Shown here piece after piece: positions 41,017 through 51,200 of a DNA stretch of 64,000 bases (position 1 is the first letter of the stretch; each line of letters opens with the position of its first letter). This DNA is from Prorocentrum cordatum. Lineage: Eukaryota > Sar > Dinophyceae > Prorocentrales > Prorocentraceae. The stretch covers positions 708,584-772,583 of the forward strand of contig CAUYUJ010021059.1 in the NCBI GenBank assembly GCA_963575745.1, in the 5' to 3' direction. The notes below the pieces were generated by a model. The model ran no database searches, was not told the DNA's origin, and was given only the letters and a program-made list of their open reading frames with translations. Made by a program: the position numbers and the translations under genes.

Positions 41017-43136
41017 CACACGGGAATCCCGCGCCCTCCACTTTTCCCCCTTGCGCGCCAGCCCTCATCCGAATCGGATGCTGCGCCTCGGCCTGATCCC
41101 AGATCCTTTTTCGCTTCGCCCTCCTCGCTCCACTTCCTCCCTCTTCCTCCCCCCTTTTCTTTTTATTTTCGTCATATTCTTCCTCCAATTTTATATCTCC
41201 TCCTCCGACCTGCTTCATTCCCTCTCGTTCCTCCTCCTCCTGCTCAACCTCCTCTTCCTCCTCCTCCTCCTCCTCCTCCTCCTCCTCCTCTTCTCTTCCT
41301 CTTCATCCCGCATCCCACATCCTTCTTGTCAGAGGAAAGCCAGTGGAGACAACGGCGGTTCTTCCGCTGTGCCCAGATTCGCTCAAAATCTGCCCCATGA
41401 CCTGTCTGTACATCCTGACTTGTTTTTGATTCGGATACAGCCGTGGAGACGAGAAGCGACCAGGAGACCCAAGAGGGGCGAACACCGCCAGGCAGGGCCA
41501 GTGTTGTCTCGACTGGTCTTCCTCCGACCGTCCCTCTTGCCCCCCTCACTCACTCGCCGAGGGGGCGCGTTAATGGAGTCTCCTCCTCCTCCTCCTCCTC
41601 CTCCTCCTCCTCCTCTTCCTCTTCTCCCCTTCTCCAGCGGGGGTCAGCCCGCAGGTAATGGACTTCAGCGCAAAACGCGGCCCATCTAGAGCGCCGAATC
41701 CTGCGGGATCCTGCAACGCCGGACTTGGGCTGGGCCGGGGTTGGGAGCCGCTCGCGGCCGGAGGTGGCTTTACACATTGGCCGAGCTGTGTGTCTGGGGA
41801 TCCCCCCCATCAGATTTGTCTGTCGCCTGGCGATATCGGGCGTGACCAGGGGGGGAGGGCGGGGGGGAAGGAGGCCAGTCACGTCTCACGACTCGCGCCG
41901 GCGCCGCAAGGGAATGCCCAAGCATGACTCATTGCCAGACGGCGCCGTCGCGATTCGTGACGTGATCAGGGCGGGCCCAGTCGCGGGCGTTACGTGATCG
42001 CGAATCATAACAAAAACGGGTTTCAAAATTGCAGCGCCGTGGTTTCTCCGTGGGCTGAGTCGGACCTGCGCTGAGCTGGGTGCGTCCGCGCCCGAGGGGG
42101 GCCAGGGGCGGGCCGGCCGAGGAGACGTTCGCAGCCGCGCTCGAGCTGTGCCGAGGCGCCCTGGGGCAGCTGGCGGGCGGTAGGATCGGCCGGCCGTCGT
42201 CGTTGATAGCCGTCGTCGAGATCGTCGTCGCTCGTCATTCCAAGGCCCCCTCGAGTCGTGAAAAAATCGGAGCGGACGGTTTTTCGCTATTTTCAGCCTC
42301 TGGCGGCACTTCACGAGCTTTGGGGCCGTCAAAAACGAGTCGGGATGGAAACCCGGTTCTGGGGAATGGGTCGAGACCTTTGGGGGCTGACGTTGTGACA
42401 AAATCGTGAAGTCCTGGGTTTTCAGCGCAGTCGCCGTTTTAGTATTCTGGGCCCGTCGAGTAAGAGACCAGCCGGCCAGCAGGCGCCCCGGTGGACATAT
42501 CTCTTATCCTCCCGGGGGCCGTGGGGAGTCACGTGGGACACCTGACGTCCCAGGAAGTCGGAAGATCGGCAGCACGTGTGCCCCTCATAGGCTTCTCCTA
42601 GCACGGCTTACCGTGTGTATATCTGTCGTATGTCTAAAAACCCAGGCCGCCCAGACGGAGTCGGAACGGATGGGGTCGGAGGATCGTGCCGCATCGCCGA
42701 TGCATCGGCCATGCGGCTCGATGTGGAGCCAGGTCTTCGCCACGACGACGTCGCCGATGCATCGCGACGTCGCGGGCATCGCCGATGCATTAGATATGCG
42801 GCTCGATCCGCCGATCCCATCTACTTCGAACCCGGTAGGGCTGCCTCCATAGTCGTCGTCTCGATCGTAGTCGCCGATGTAACCGTCGTCGGATCGGACG
42901 GAGGATGTCGGATCGGAAGGATCGGCGGGCCCAGCGACGTGGCCAGGTGGCCCGCCCCCTGATCCTCTTCCTCCTTCTCCTCCTCGTCCTCCTCTTCCAT
43001 TCCTTTTCCTTATAAATAACTTCTCCCAGTCGCACCCCGAGGCCAGTTTTTAGGGCGGGCCGGGCGTTTCGCCTGAGACGCCCTCACCATTTATGACGCT
43101 GAAGCTTAAAAAGTAGCCACTGATTTTCACAGATGG
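41017..43136. other. Low-complexity spacer with family Z copy 2
   Basis: CCT tracts at 41215-41300 and 41578-41640, family Z at 41395-41560, a G-rich stretch at 41845-41875, and a pair of 31-bp direct repeats containing CGATGCAT at 42690-42720 and 42776-42806. The frame at 42080-42409 is mostly GC composition; I do not call a gene. Confidence 0.55.
41395..41560 (+). repeat. Dispersed repeat family Z, copy 2
   Basis: ATACAGCCGTGGAGACGAGA, CCAGGCAGGGCCAGTGTTGT and CTCGACTGGTCTTCCTCCGA align with copies at 31515 and 49270. Confidence 0.7.
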
Positions 43137-43550
43137 AGGGCGGGTGGTTTTCAACATGTTGCTCTCGCCTTAGCGCCCGCACATTCGTTGTAAAACTTTG
43201 CAAGAGTTTCGCGGTTTTCAGGCGGGCCGTTTTCAAAATGTGGTTTTCGCCTCAGCTCGGCGCACATTCGCTTTAAAGTTTGCAAGAGTTACACGGGTTG
43301 AGGGCGGGTCGTTTTCAAAATGTGGTTCTCGCCTTAGCTCGGCGCACATTCGTTTTTAAACATTTGCAAAAGGTTCACGGTTTGAGGGCGGGTCGTTTTC
43401 AAAATGTGGTTCTCGCCTTCGTTCGGCGCACATTCGTTTTAAGCAAGTGCAAGAGTTTCACATATTGAGGACGGTTCCTTTTCAAAATGTGGCTCTCGCC
43501 TCAGCGCGGCGCACAGTCGTTTTCAACATTTGCAGGAGGTTCACGATTCC
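43137..43550 (+). repeat. 83-bp satellite, five units
   Basis: GGCGGGTCGTTTTCAAAATG or a near variant recurs at about 43140, 43221, 43304, 43387 and 43466, followed each time by TGGTTCTCGCCTTAGCTCGG and GCACATTCGTTTTAAA. Units three and four are the most alike. Confidence 0.9.
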
Positions 43551-43868
43551 AATGATCATCTTACCAGAAATAGTGCGTTGGAAGGATTCAGGATTATGCA
43601 GGTGCAACAGTTATGCTGATTCGCGGTGTTGAAGTCCCAGAATTGGCATTCTGGTACGGTTCCAGATCGCCACGACGCAGCAGTCAGGTTGATCCGTGGC
43701 GTTGAAATCCCGAGAACAATGCCTTGGCATGCTTCAGGGCCTTCAAACGGTCGTCTTTCAACGAGGCAGTTCCCTCAATGGAAATGAACCGTTGTATGGG
43801 GCCTATGAAGGGGGAGCTTGGAGGCAGGGTAAATTCCAACATCGTTGATGACGATTGGATTTACATTG

Positions 43869-43906
43869 GTCCTCCTCCTCCTCCTCCTCCTCCTCCTCCT
43901 CCTCCC
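43869..43906. repeat. CCT microsatellite
   Basis: About twelve perfect CTC units; reads as Pro or Ser runs. Confidence 0.95.
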
Positions 43907-44067
43907 CCTTCAGAGTCAGAGGAGGAAGACGCAGAGGAAGAGGAAGAACTGCTTTGCTGCTGACTAAAATTCAGATCAGCTCCCGACTGGGCCACAGGGG
44001 GCCCGATCCCCAAGTCGGGAATATCATTATAAATCTCTACAAAACTAGACGGTGGCAGGGCTGGCTC

Positions 44068-45243
44068 CTAGATGAAGCCGTCACTGGAGGTGTCCGTCGC
44101 GACCTGGATGAGCTTGTTGGCGTCGTCGATGCTGATCCCCCACTCCTGGAGGTTGTCTATGTGTGGCTGGATGCTGTACTGGTTGTCGCTCTCCTCAATC
44201 GTTTGGAAGAGCACCCAGTGGTCGTCCATGCTGGTGTCGATTATGCAGAACTCGCCGCGAGCTCCGTTGACCCCGAGCTTGTTGGAGTCGGGCGTCCACT
44301 TTCCTATGATCTGAAGCTTGCTGAGGACGTGGGGCCATAGACGAGACAGCGTTCGCTGTCGAAGCCGTGCTTGAAGTGGCATATCTGGCCGAACGCGGAG
44401 AGGTACCATTCTTTTTGTGCGAGGATCGAACCATCCAGGTAGGTGTTCACCGGCCCAGACGCGCAAGTTCTTTGCGTGCTGGTCATTCTCGCAATGGATG
44501 CTGTATGACATGGATACTTTGTGAAACTTTGCGGATAGCTCCGTGCCAAGGGTCGGCTCGGTCTCCGCGATCTTCTGCTTGACTGCCTCGAAGTGGTTGC
44601 GACGATGACTCTCTAGAATAGCACGTGGGAATCCCCCGACCCATATTCGACAAGGGTCGATCTCGTCATGACTCGCATTTTGCGGAGGGGGACCTGCCTC
44701 TGTGCGCCTCATCTTAACTCTTGAGGCTGATGAAGATGCTGTGGAAATAGTAGACGCTGGACGAGAGAGGGAGTTGAGTTGATTCTGGAGCGAAGCAACC
44801 TTCCCATCGATCATGGCCTGAACCCTGCTGAACTTCTCGGGGTCCTCCATCTGCTCGTCGGAATATTCATGATGTGTGCGATTTTCCTCTATGCGCTGCT
44901 CGAGGCCATGGAATCGAGTCTCCCATGAAGTGCTGATATTCGTGATCATGGACTGCATGTCCTCGTAAGTCTTGGTCTGCGCTTCGCTCAAGACCCCGAT
45001 GGATGTCTCCATTGCCGCAGCTCGATTCTGGTATGTGTCGATCGCGGCGCGCATGGTGGATAACTCAGATGACAACTGCGCCGACTGGTTGTGTACGGCT
45101 GCCGTGAGCGCCTGTAGCGCAGTAGCGTCTGCCATGGCGAGAGAGACAGTGGAAGTTTTCTGATTCAGAGGGCAAAATGCTCGCGAGAATCCTTCCTCCA
45201 CCCTGGGCAGGGCCACTGAACGGAGGGAACCCAATGTGGTCAA
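44068..45243 (-). CDS. LINE 2 ORF1: coiled coil plus RRM-like RNA-binding protein
   Basis: A 391-residue intact frame. The first ATG is at 45243; a second in-frame start (MADATALQALTAAVHNQ) at about 45135 is also plausible. Residues about 40-175 are a heptad-rich helix with MSSEL/MRAAID and LEQRIEENRTHHEYS. Residues about 195-330 look like an RRM-type fold: RIWVGGFPRA (RNP2-like strand), a helix, KVSMSYSIHC and later strands, with RLWPHVLSKLQIIG at the end. This is the coiled-coil plus RRM layout of LINE ORF1 nucleic-acid chaperones. It lies antisense to ORF2. I see no premature stop, so the copy is young or under constraint. Confidence 0.7.
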   Translation of the reverse strand: MTTLGSLRSVALPRVEEGFSRAFCPLNQKTSTVSLAMADATALQALTAAVHNQSAQLSSELSTMRAAIDTYQNRAAAMETSIGVLSEAQTKTYEDMQSMITNISTSWETRFHGLEQRIEENRTHHEYSDEQMEDPEKFSRVQAMIDGKVASLQNQLNSLSRPASTISTASSSASRVKMRRTEAGPPPQNASHDEIDPCRIWVGGFPRAILESHRRNHFEAVKQKIAETEPTLGTELSAKFHKVSMSYSIHCENDQHAKNLRVWAGEHLPGWFDPRTKRMVPLRVRPDMPLQARLRQRTLSRLWPHVLSKLQIIGKWTPDSNKLGVNGARGEFCIIDTSMDDHWVLFQTIEESDNQYSIQPHIDNLQEWGISIDDANKLIQVATDTSSDGFI

Positions 45244-45270
45244 CTTGGACCAACCTCGAGAGATGTATTA

Positions 45271-45305
45271 CTTGAGCCAAAATGGCTTGAGCCAAAATGG
45301 CTTGA
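45271..45305 (-). other. Tandem spliced-leader relics upstream of LINE 2 ORF1
   Basis: On the minus strand the 15-nt 3' part of the dinoflagellate spliced leader, CCATTTTGGCTCAAG, occurs twice head to tail (45300-45286 and 45285-45271). A further five matching bases (TCAAG) precede them at 45305-45301. Such relics arise when a trans-spliced mRNA is reverse-transcribed, re-inserted, expressed and trans-spliced again inside the old leader. They mark the 5' end of the ORF1 transcript and the junction with the plus-strand ORF2. Confidence 0.85.
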
Positions 45306-47102
45306 TTACTTGACCCCACCAGTCTCCCTCTCCTCTCTGGGCTCTATGGATCCTCAGGCCTCAAGGCCACTACTTGGAATTCGCAAGGGCTCTTTGGGTC
45401 CACGCATGGGCATCATGAAACTACTGCTGGTAAGCACTCTCGTCGCCACTCGCTTTGTGCATCTCCTGGTATTGTTGGGATCCAAGAAACTCATGGGCAC
45501 GAAGGGGACCTCGTCGCCATTAAAAATGAGATACCGCATCATGGGATCTACGGCTCATTCGACCCCCACTCGCACATTCGGGCGGGAATGCTCCTGGTCA
45601 TCCATCCCGTCACCCTGGCCAAACTTCGGGACATTCGACCCTTCGAGGTCGCTCCTGGTCGCTGCCACGGAATTCGTGCGCAGGCGGAGTCTGGAGAGGT
45701 TTGCTTCATCAATATCGACATAGGTCCCAAGTTGAGCAGAGCTGAGAAGCGTCAGCTACTTCTGAGGATCCGTCAGGCGACACCTACACCAGCGCAGGCT
45801 CAGACGTTTCTGCTGGGCGACTTCAACTTCTCGGCTCCAGGCGAGGGCATTCAGTATGTGAGTGGCGAGATCCACCAGATGGCCATCGACGGCCTCGCGC
45901 GCTTCTTTGAAGTTCAGTTCCCCGACATGCTAGAGGTAGAGCAGCTCTCCCCCTCCCAGAGGATCACTACCGAAAACAATGGCATCCGGACCGTCAAAGC
46001 GTTAACCCGCATCGACAGAATCTTTACAAACTCATACACAGCCGACATGTGTGACTATCATTCACAAACAGGTACAGTCTGGGATGTATGTGATCTTCGG
46101 GCCCCTAGTGATCACTGCCCTGTTTTCCTTTCCCTGAGGCTCTCTGGACCTTCTTCACATCCTACTGTTCCCTCTTGGATCTCTAAGCGTCGTTGGTACC
46201 CTGCTGCTCTTCAACATATTATCGCTGATGCCGATTTCTCCGAGGACCCCCCTACCAGAGTTAAAGAAATTAAAGAGTGTATATATCTTGCAGCCACTCG
46301 CATTCGTCAGCAGACTAAGCATTTTCCTCCTGAGACTGCCGCCCAGCATTTGTCATGGCTATTTACAATCAACCGCGCCATGCACAGCAGGCGCGAGCAC
46401 GTGATCAAGCCAGCCTTTAAGATATTGCCGAAGCTCGCCTCGTTCATAGATAGGGACACCTGCACGTGGATCGATCGGCATGGGCTTCATCAACACATGG
46501 GGGAGGTGGCTAGAGGAGGTCTTGAGGAAGAGAGGAAGGAGTTGATGCAGGATTTTGTTCCCGATCGTTTTCGAGATGCTCGGCTGGCCAAGATTCAAAG
46601 ACTAGTCCAATCCTGGGCCCCGCGGAATCGAAAGATGGCCCTCGCTGGAATCCGCGCGCCTGATGGGTCTCACTTCCCTTCGCTTGAAGTAGGCGCGGAT
46701 GCGCTTCGCCACCGCTGGGCCAGAGTGCATAGCGCTGATGGAGCCTCTCACGAGGTCGCCGCCGAGCCTGCCCCGTTCATCCAGCCCGTCCACCCTGCAG
46801 TCGAATGGCAGCTCTCTCGGGATCGTTTCCACCACGTGATCAGCCACTTTCGGGATTGTGCCTCTGGCCCAGACGGGCTGTGCTACTCTGCTTGGAAGTA
46901 CGGAGGTGAATTTGTTATTGACGCTTTATATGATTTCTACTGTTACTCCCAGACAGGTGCCCCACTCGCCGAGGACTTCAACAAAGGTTTGATGGTATTT
47001 ATCCCGAAAGGCTCCCACCAAGAAGATGTGAACAGCTTCTGGCGTGCCCCCGATGATGTTCGCCCGATAACATTTAGTAACACGGACGCAAAAAGGTCTT
47101 AG
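45306..47102 (+). pseudogene. LINE 2 ORF2, part 1: endonuclease and fingers of reverse transcriptase
   Basis: Frame open from 45306 (after TGA 45303-45305). TTWNSQGLFG is the first strand of an EEP endonuclease; GIQETHGHEG carries the catalytic Glu (45480), LLGDFNF the Asp-Asn pair (about 45815), LTRIDRIFTN and APSDHCPVFLSL the Asp-His pair (about 46107). The residues needed for metal-dependent DNA nicking look intact. A helical region follows, then CASGPDGLCYSAWK, FNKGLMVFIPKG and DDVRPITFSNTDAK of the reverse transcriptase. The frame ends at 47102 just after an AAAAA run at 47091-47095, a likely one-base indel, and resumes in another frame. Confidence 0.8.
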
Positions 47103-48184
47103 GCTCGGCGCTGAACAAGGCCCCCTCCGACCAGCGCGAATTAGGCGCCAGTGAGGCCCAGAACGGCTTCGTCTGCACGCGCCATATGTCTGACAACATT
47201 TTGAAGCTCGGGTGCAACGTGCTGCGATATGGCATCTTGCAGTGTATCAAGAGCGCCGGCTCCGTCCTCCTGGATGCGAAGGCGGCCTTCCCGAGTCTAC
47301 TGCACTTCTGGATCAAGTTCGTGTTGGCTAGCATGGGGTTTCCAGACTTTTTCTTGAATTCGGTCAAGGCTCTCTATAGCAAAATCCCCGTGGACATGCT
47401 CCTGGGAGGCCGCCGGTTTCCTGGATTCGAGATCGGCCGTGGGGTTCACCAGAGACGCCCGATGTCAGGAAGTATTTTCGTCCTTTGTCTCGATCCAGTG
47501 CTGCGCCAGATTCAGAGCAGACTACCGAGCCCTCAGCACTCGCTGAGCGCGTTTGCCGACGACGTGGCCTTCTTCTCTCAGGATTTGCACAGAGCCCTGC
47601 CAGTGCTGATGCGTATTCTGATGAGAGCATCACTGGTCACAGGCCTCGTGATGAACCTTGCCAAGTGTGTCATAGTCTTCGATTGGCAGGAGATCGACCG
47701 TGAGGAGGAGTTGAGGAGATTCCAGGACCAGGGAATTCGCGCTCGAAAGTTTGCTATTCAGAACTGGGGCAAGTATTTAGGCATTCATCTGGGCCACAGA
47801 AGTATCGTGCTCTCCTGGACTAGTCTGATCGCCAAGTATCTCGAGCGCTGCCGTTTCATCCGCTCTCTCGCTGGAGGCCTCCATCAGGCTATTATGTCTT
47901 ATAGTTCCATCGCCATCTCCGTCCTCATGTTCGTCGCCTCTTCCTTTGCCTTCCCAAAAGAAGCTACTGACGCCGAGAGGGACGGCCTCCAGATCTTGAC
48001 AGCATGTCCAAGATATGCTATCCCGAATGCGGTCCTGTTCCAGTTTAAGAATATCTTCAGCAACAGCTGGAGTGCTCGCTCCTTGTTGCACGAAGGACGA
48101 GCTGCACTCTACAGGAATGCCGCAAGGTCTCCGATCTTTTGGGACTGTAAATCGGAGCTGGAGGAGGTACTGGAAGGGGGATGA
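47103..48184 (+). pseudogene. LINE 2 ORF2, part 2: reverse transcriptase palm and thumb
   Basis: Sense continues through SALNKAPSDQRELGASEAQN, then SVLLDAKAAFPSL (motif A Asp), GVHQRRPMSGSIFVLC (motif B; the usual Gln-Gly is Gln-Arg) and LSAFADDVAFFS (motif C, the FADD box, near 47557). Then GLVMNLAKCVIV and NWGKYLGIHLG follow as in LINE thumb regions. The catalytic aspartates are present, so apart from the upstream frameshift and the stop at 48182-48184 this domain looks recent. Confidence 0.8.
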
Positions 48185-48892
48185 CCTGATCCTGGGGTGG
48201 AGGTTCAACAAGTTTTATCAACACTCCCCCTGAAGCAGATGGTTGGTTTATACAATTATGTCTGGAGTCCCCCTCGGAATATCCAGAATCGCCCTTGGGA
48301 AGATGGTGTTCTCGAGTGTCCGAAGCTCCAGAGAGAGCTCAAAACATGTCTTCACGGTCTCTTCCCGTTTGAATCCCTGCAGGAGAAGATCGGTGCCCGT
48401 CTCAGGTACTGGAACGTGCACATCACGCCTGACCAGATATCTGTGGCTGTTCTACGTTTGTGCATGCTGGGTCACGAATACCCCTGCTTTATTGGTCTAA
48501 GTATCCTCAGATGTATGTGCAATGCTATGAATACTTCTCGTCGTTATCGGCAAGCGTGCGAAGGTTGTCGCTTCGGATGTAGTGGTGCTGCTGATATCCT
48601 ACATAACTTTTCGTGCCCTCATGTAGTTCCTGTAGTGAAGCGTCTCTTCCCCTCTCTTCCTGACTGGTGGGGTAATTGTGACCCTAGGGCGTGCTTTGAT
48701 ATGTACTCTAGAGAGTATTCTTGCACGGACGAATTTCATGCCACTGCCGTCACTGCTGACCTTGCGCTCACTAGTTTCAATAATTTACGCGCTCGCGATT
48801 TATTTTCTCACCCTCGGGGGGTCAAATTCCTGGAGGGTCGGTTGCGCCTGTCGGCGACGAGGTGTGCTGGAGTGAGGGCTTTGACACACTGA
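48185..48892 (+). pseudogene. LINE 2 ORF2, part 3: C-terminal Cys/His region
   Basis: Same frame as part 2 after the TGA at 48182-48184; the first internal ATG is at 48197. Contains MVGLYNYVWSPPRNIQ, RYWNVHITPDQISVAV and the cluster CEGCRFGCSGAADILHNFSC with PH after it, a zinc-binding pattern like that downstream of many LINE reverse transcriptases. It ends RALTH with TGA at 48890-48892. A CCT tract begins 65 bases later; no poly(A) tail is seen. Confidence 0.65.
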
Positions 48893-48957
48893 CGAAGGGT
48901 GGCTGGGCTGATCGCCTGGCTGGCGGACGAACTCGGCGCGCCTCAGGGAGCGCGTCT

Positions 48958-49078
48958 CTCCTCCTCCTCCCCCTCCTCCTCCTCCTCCTCCTCCTCCTCC
49001 TCCTCCTCCTCCTCCTCCCCCTCCTCCTCCCTCCTCCTCCTCCTCCTCCTCCTCCTCCTCCTCCTCCTCCTCCTCCTC

Positions 49079-49111
<33 letters not shown>

Positions 49112-49120
49112 AGGGCTTGC
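48958..49120. repeat. Long CTC/CCT microsatellite with terminal C run
   Basis: About 150 bases of CTC units with few interruptions, ending in ten Cs at 49103-49112. Reads as Leu, Ser or Pro runs. Confidence 0.95.
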
Positions 49121-49269
49121 CAAGCAGAACTGTCCCGAGCCCGGCGGGTGGAGAAGCGGACCGCCCAAGCGGAGAAGGGATGAGGAGATGGGGAGGGAAG
49201 GGGGAGAGGTGACGTAATTAATCAAAAGGGCAAGGGGGAGATGTCAACCTGGACGTCCTTCCACTTCCG

Positions 49270-49440
49270 CCCCCACCTTTCTGACCCGTTTTCCCAACCA
49301 GATCCAGCTGTGGCGACGAGGAACCTCCATGAGGCCCAACAAGGACGAACAGCAGTGCCTGGGAGGGCCACCGCTGTCTCGACTGGCCCTCCGACTGGCG
49401 GCGGCGGCGACGACCTGCAACGACGACGACGACGACCCCA
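49270..49440 (+). repeat. Dispersed repeat family Z, copy 3
   Basis: CCAGCTGTGGCGACGAGGAA, CTGGGAGGGCCACCGCTGTC and CGACTGGCCCTCCGACTGG align with copies 1 and 2. Confidence 0.7.
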
Positions 49441-50837
49441 CTGGCCAGTGGCAGGCGGCGATGTGTTCAGCTGGCTCGCGGCCGAGTCGAAGCGCGCAGG
49501 CGGCGGGTTGCGCGGGGTGTTTCCGTGGGCCTACGGGCCGCCGCCTGGTGGGCGCCGAGCGGCGCGCAGGGGGGGGGGCTTGGCGCGAGGTGGGCGGCCT
49601 TCTGCTGCAGTCCCGGCGCTGAGATAATGACCGCTCTGGGCCCAGCAGGGGCTACGGTTTCGGGCTCGTTGCTTCGGTCTCGGTCGCGGGAGCCCTTCGT
49701 TGACGAGGTTCGCCGTGGCCAGACAAGCTCTTTCGTGGCTCATTCGGTGCTTCTTTTTGGCGTAGCGCGATCGCTGTAAGCAGGGCGGGGGCGCTTCTCG
49801 GGAAGAGCCCCGCCCTGCAAGACGCCCCCCTTGCCTTTGAGCAGGCTGCCCCTCCTCCCTCCCCCCTCCCAATCGTGCGCGCCGCCCGGGTGGGGGAGCA
49901 ACCTCGTCGCCAGGGCCGAGGGGGGGGCCTGCCAGGTGAGGCGGTTCAGACAGGTCGTCGCCTTCGAGGGTCGAAACAGTTGCCATTTGTTCCTCGGCGG
50001 AAGGCGGCGGAAGGGCGGCGGAAGAATGCAGCCGAAAGTAAAGCTGGAGGAAAAGAAACGGCAGAATCATGAACTTTTGGAGGTCCGCGCGGATTTCTTG
50101 GATTAGAACCCCCTCCCTGGCGCGCGAAGCGCGCCAGGGGCGCCGCCAGAGTCGCCGCCAGGGGGCCCCAGCGCGGATCCAAGAACTCCACGCGGACCGT
50201 CGACAGTTTATGCTTATGCAGTTGCTTGTTCTTCGAAAAACCTGCACCTCCCAGAGATGCCAACCTTCTCATATTCAGGGCTCCCGGAGCCCGCCATGTC
50301 GCGCAGACGGCGCAGCACTGCCCCAGCGCTCGAGCGGCAGGGGCATCTGGGAGGCCTTTCTCCGGGCCCGGGGGCGGCCGCAGGGGAAGGGGGGCCGTCT
50401 GTGCCCCTGCGTGGTTTGGGGCCTCGTTGCCTCCTCGGTCGGTCCCTCCTCGGAAGGTGGGGCGTGTGCATTGCCAGCGGCGGGCTGTTTTTCAATCTCA
50501 GGACTTGAGGGTCGGAGACGGTGTCGGGGTGGTGTGGTGTACACTTTTGTTAACCGCTTCCTGGGGACGCAACGACAAATGTTCACCAGGGTCCCGTATA
50601 CGCCAGGACCCGCTTTCCTATACAGATTTCCGAACAGGGCCAGGAAAGACGTCGGTGTACAGAATTTGGTTTTTTACCTCCGCACGTGGTCTTTCGCTGG
50701 CCCTCGCTTCGCTTCGCTTTTTAGGGCCTCGTCGGCCTTCCGTCGGCCTTGCGGCTGTTTCGCCTGGGAGCTGGCGCTTTACTCTAGCCCACGCTCGGAT
50801 AAGAACAGCTAGGAAACGGGGCGTCGGGGGCCCCCAG

Positions 50838-50900
50838 CCCGTACGGTGTCCACACCGTGTGGTGAGCCAGTGGGGACTCGGGCAAGGCTCATGGGGGGCA
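50838..50900 (+). repeat. Introner-like family I, short copy A
   Basis: CCGTACGGTGTCCACACCGT, then GTGGTGAGCCAGTGGGGACT. CGGTGT/ACACCG forms a small inverted repeat before the GTGAGCCAG word. The rest of the family sequence is missing. Confidence 0.55.
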
Positions 50901-51002
50901 CGCAGGAAGAAGAGCTTCGATGTTCTGGTTTTTCAGACGTATTCGCCGGTTCTCTCCGGTTTTTTTCAGCGTCGGGATGCCTTATACCGGGGGTGCCCGG
51001 GT

Positions 51003-51200
51003 CGTGTGGTGAGTCAGTGGGGATTCGGGGTGACCGCACGGTTTTGGGTTTTGGGCTGTTCTCCGAGGATGCCTCGGGTTGTTGGGACCTCCAGGGTCTC
51101 AAAGTGGTTCGGCGACGGACCGTGCGGTGAGGTCTTGGGAATTGAGAGGTCACGGCACGGTTTTTTCACCACACGGCTTTGGGACTCCCAGGAAATTGGG
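51003..51200 (+). repeat. Introner-like family I, copy B
   Basis: GTGTGGTGAGTCAGTGGGGA, CCGCACGGTTTTGGG, TTCTCCGAGGATGCCTCGGG, GACCTCCAGGGTCTC, CGGACCGTGCGGTGAGG and CGGCTTTGGGACTCCCA, in the same order as copy C (54728) and, up to the CGGACCGTG block, copy D (63272). Confidence 0.7.

Larger units (their letters stand above)
34886..41020 (+). mobile_element. LINE 1: decayed non-LTR retrotransposon with spliced leader
   Basis: Order: spliced leader, ORF1 (Cys-rich finger plus coiled coil), endonuclease, reverse transcriptase, Cys cluster, RNase H, C-terminal Cys motif. Coding sense changes frame many times and key residues are lost, so it is dead. The 5' end is fixed by the leader at 34886. 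The 3' end is near 41020, where recognisable protein stops; no poly(A) tail or target-site duplication was found. Confidence 0.85.
44040..48892. mobile_element. LINE 2: non-LTR retrotransposon with an inverted 5' part
   Basis: ORF1 is on the minus strand (45243-44068) with spliced-leader relics just upstream of its start (45271-45305). ORF2 (endonuclease, reverse transcriptase, C-terminal Cys/His cluster) is on the plus strand from 45306. A twin-priming type 5' inversion during insertion gives exactly this layout: inverted 5' part with its 5' end at the junction, followed by the 3' part. Boundaries outside ORF1 and after 48892 are not resolved. ORF1 and the endonuclease are intact; one frameshift and one stop interrupt ORF2. 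Confidence 0.75.

Noticed and set aside
42105-42181. Exon-like stretch reading EETFAAALELCRGALGQLAG followed by GTAGG
   Set aside because: A helix and donor-like end are there, but no acceptor with a pyrimidine tract and no neighbouring exon; GC composition alone can give this.
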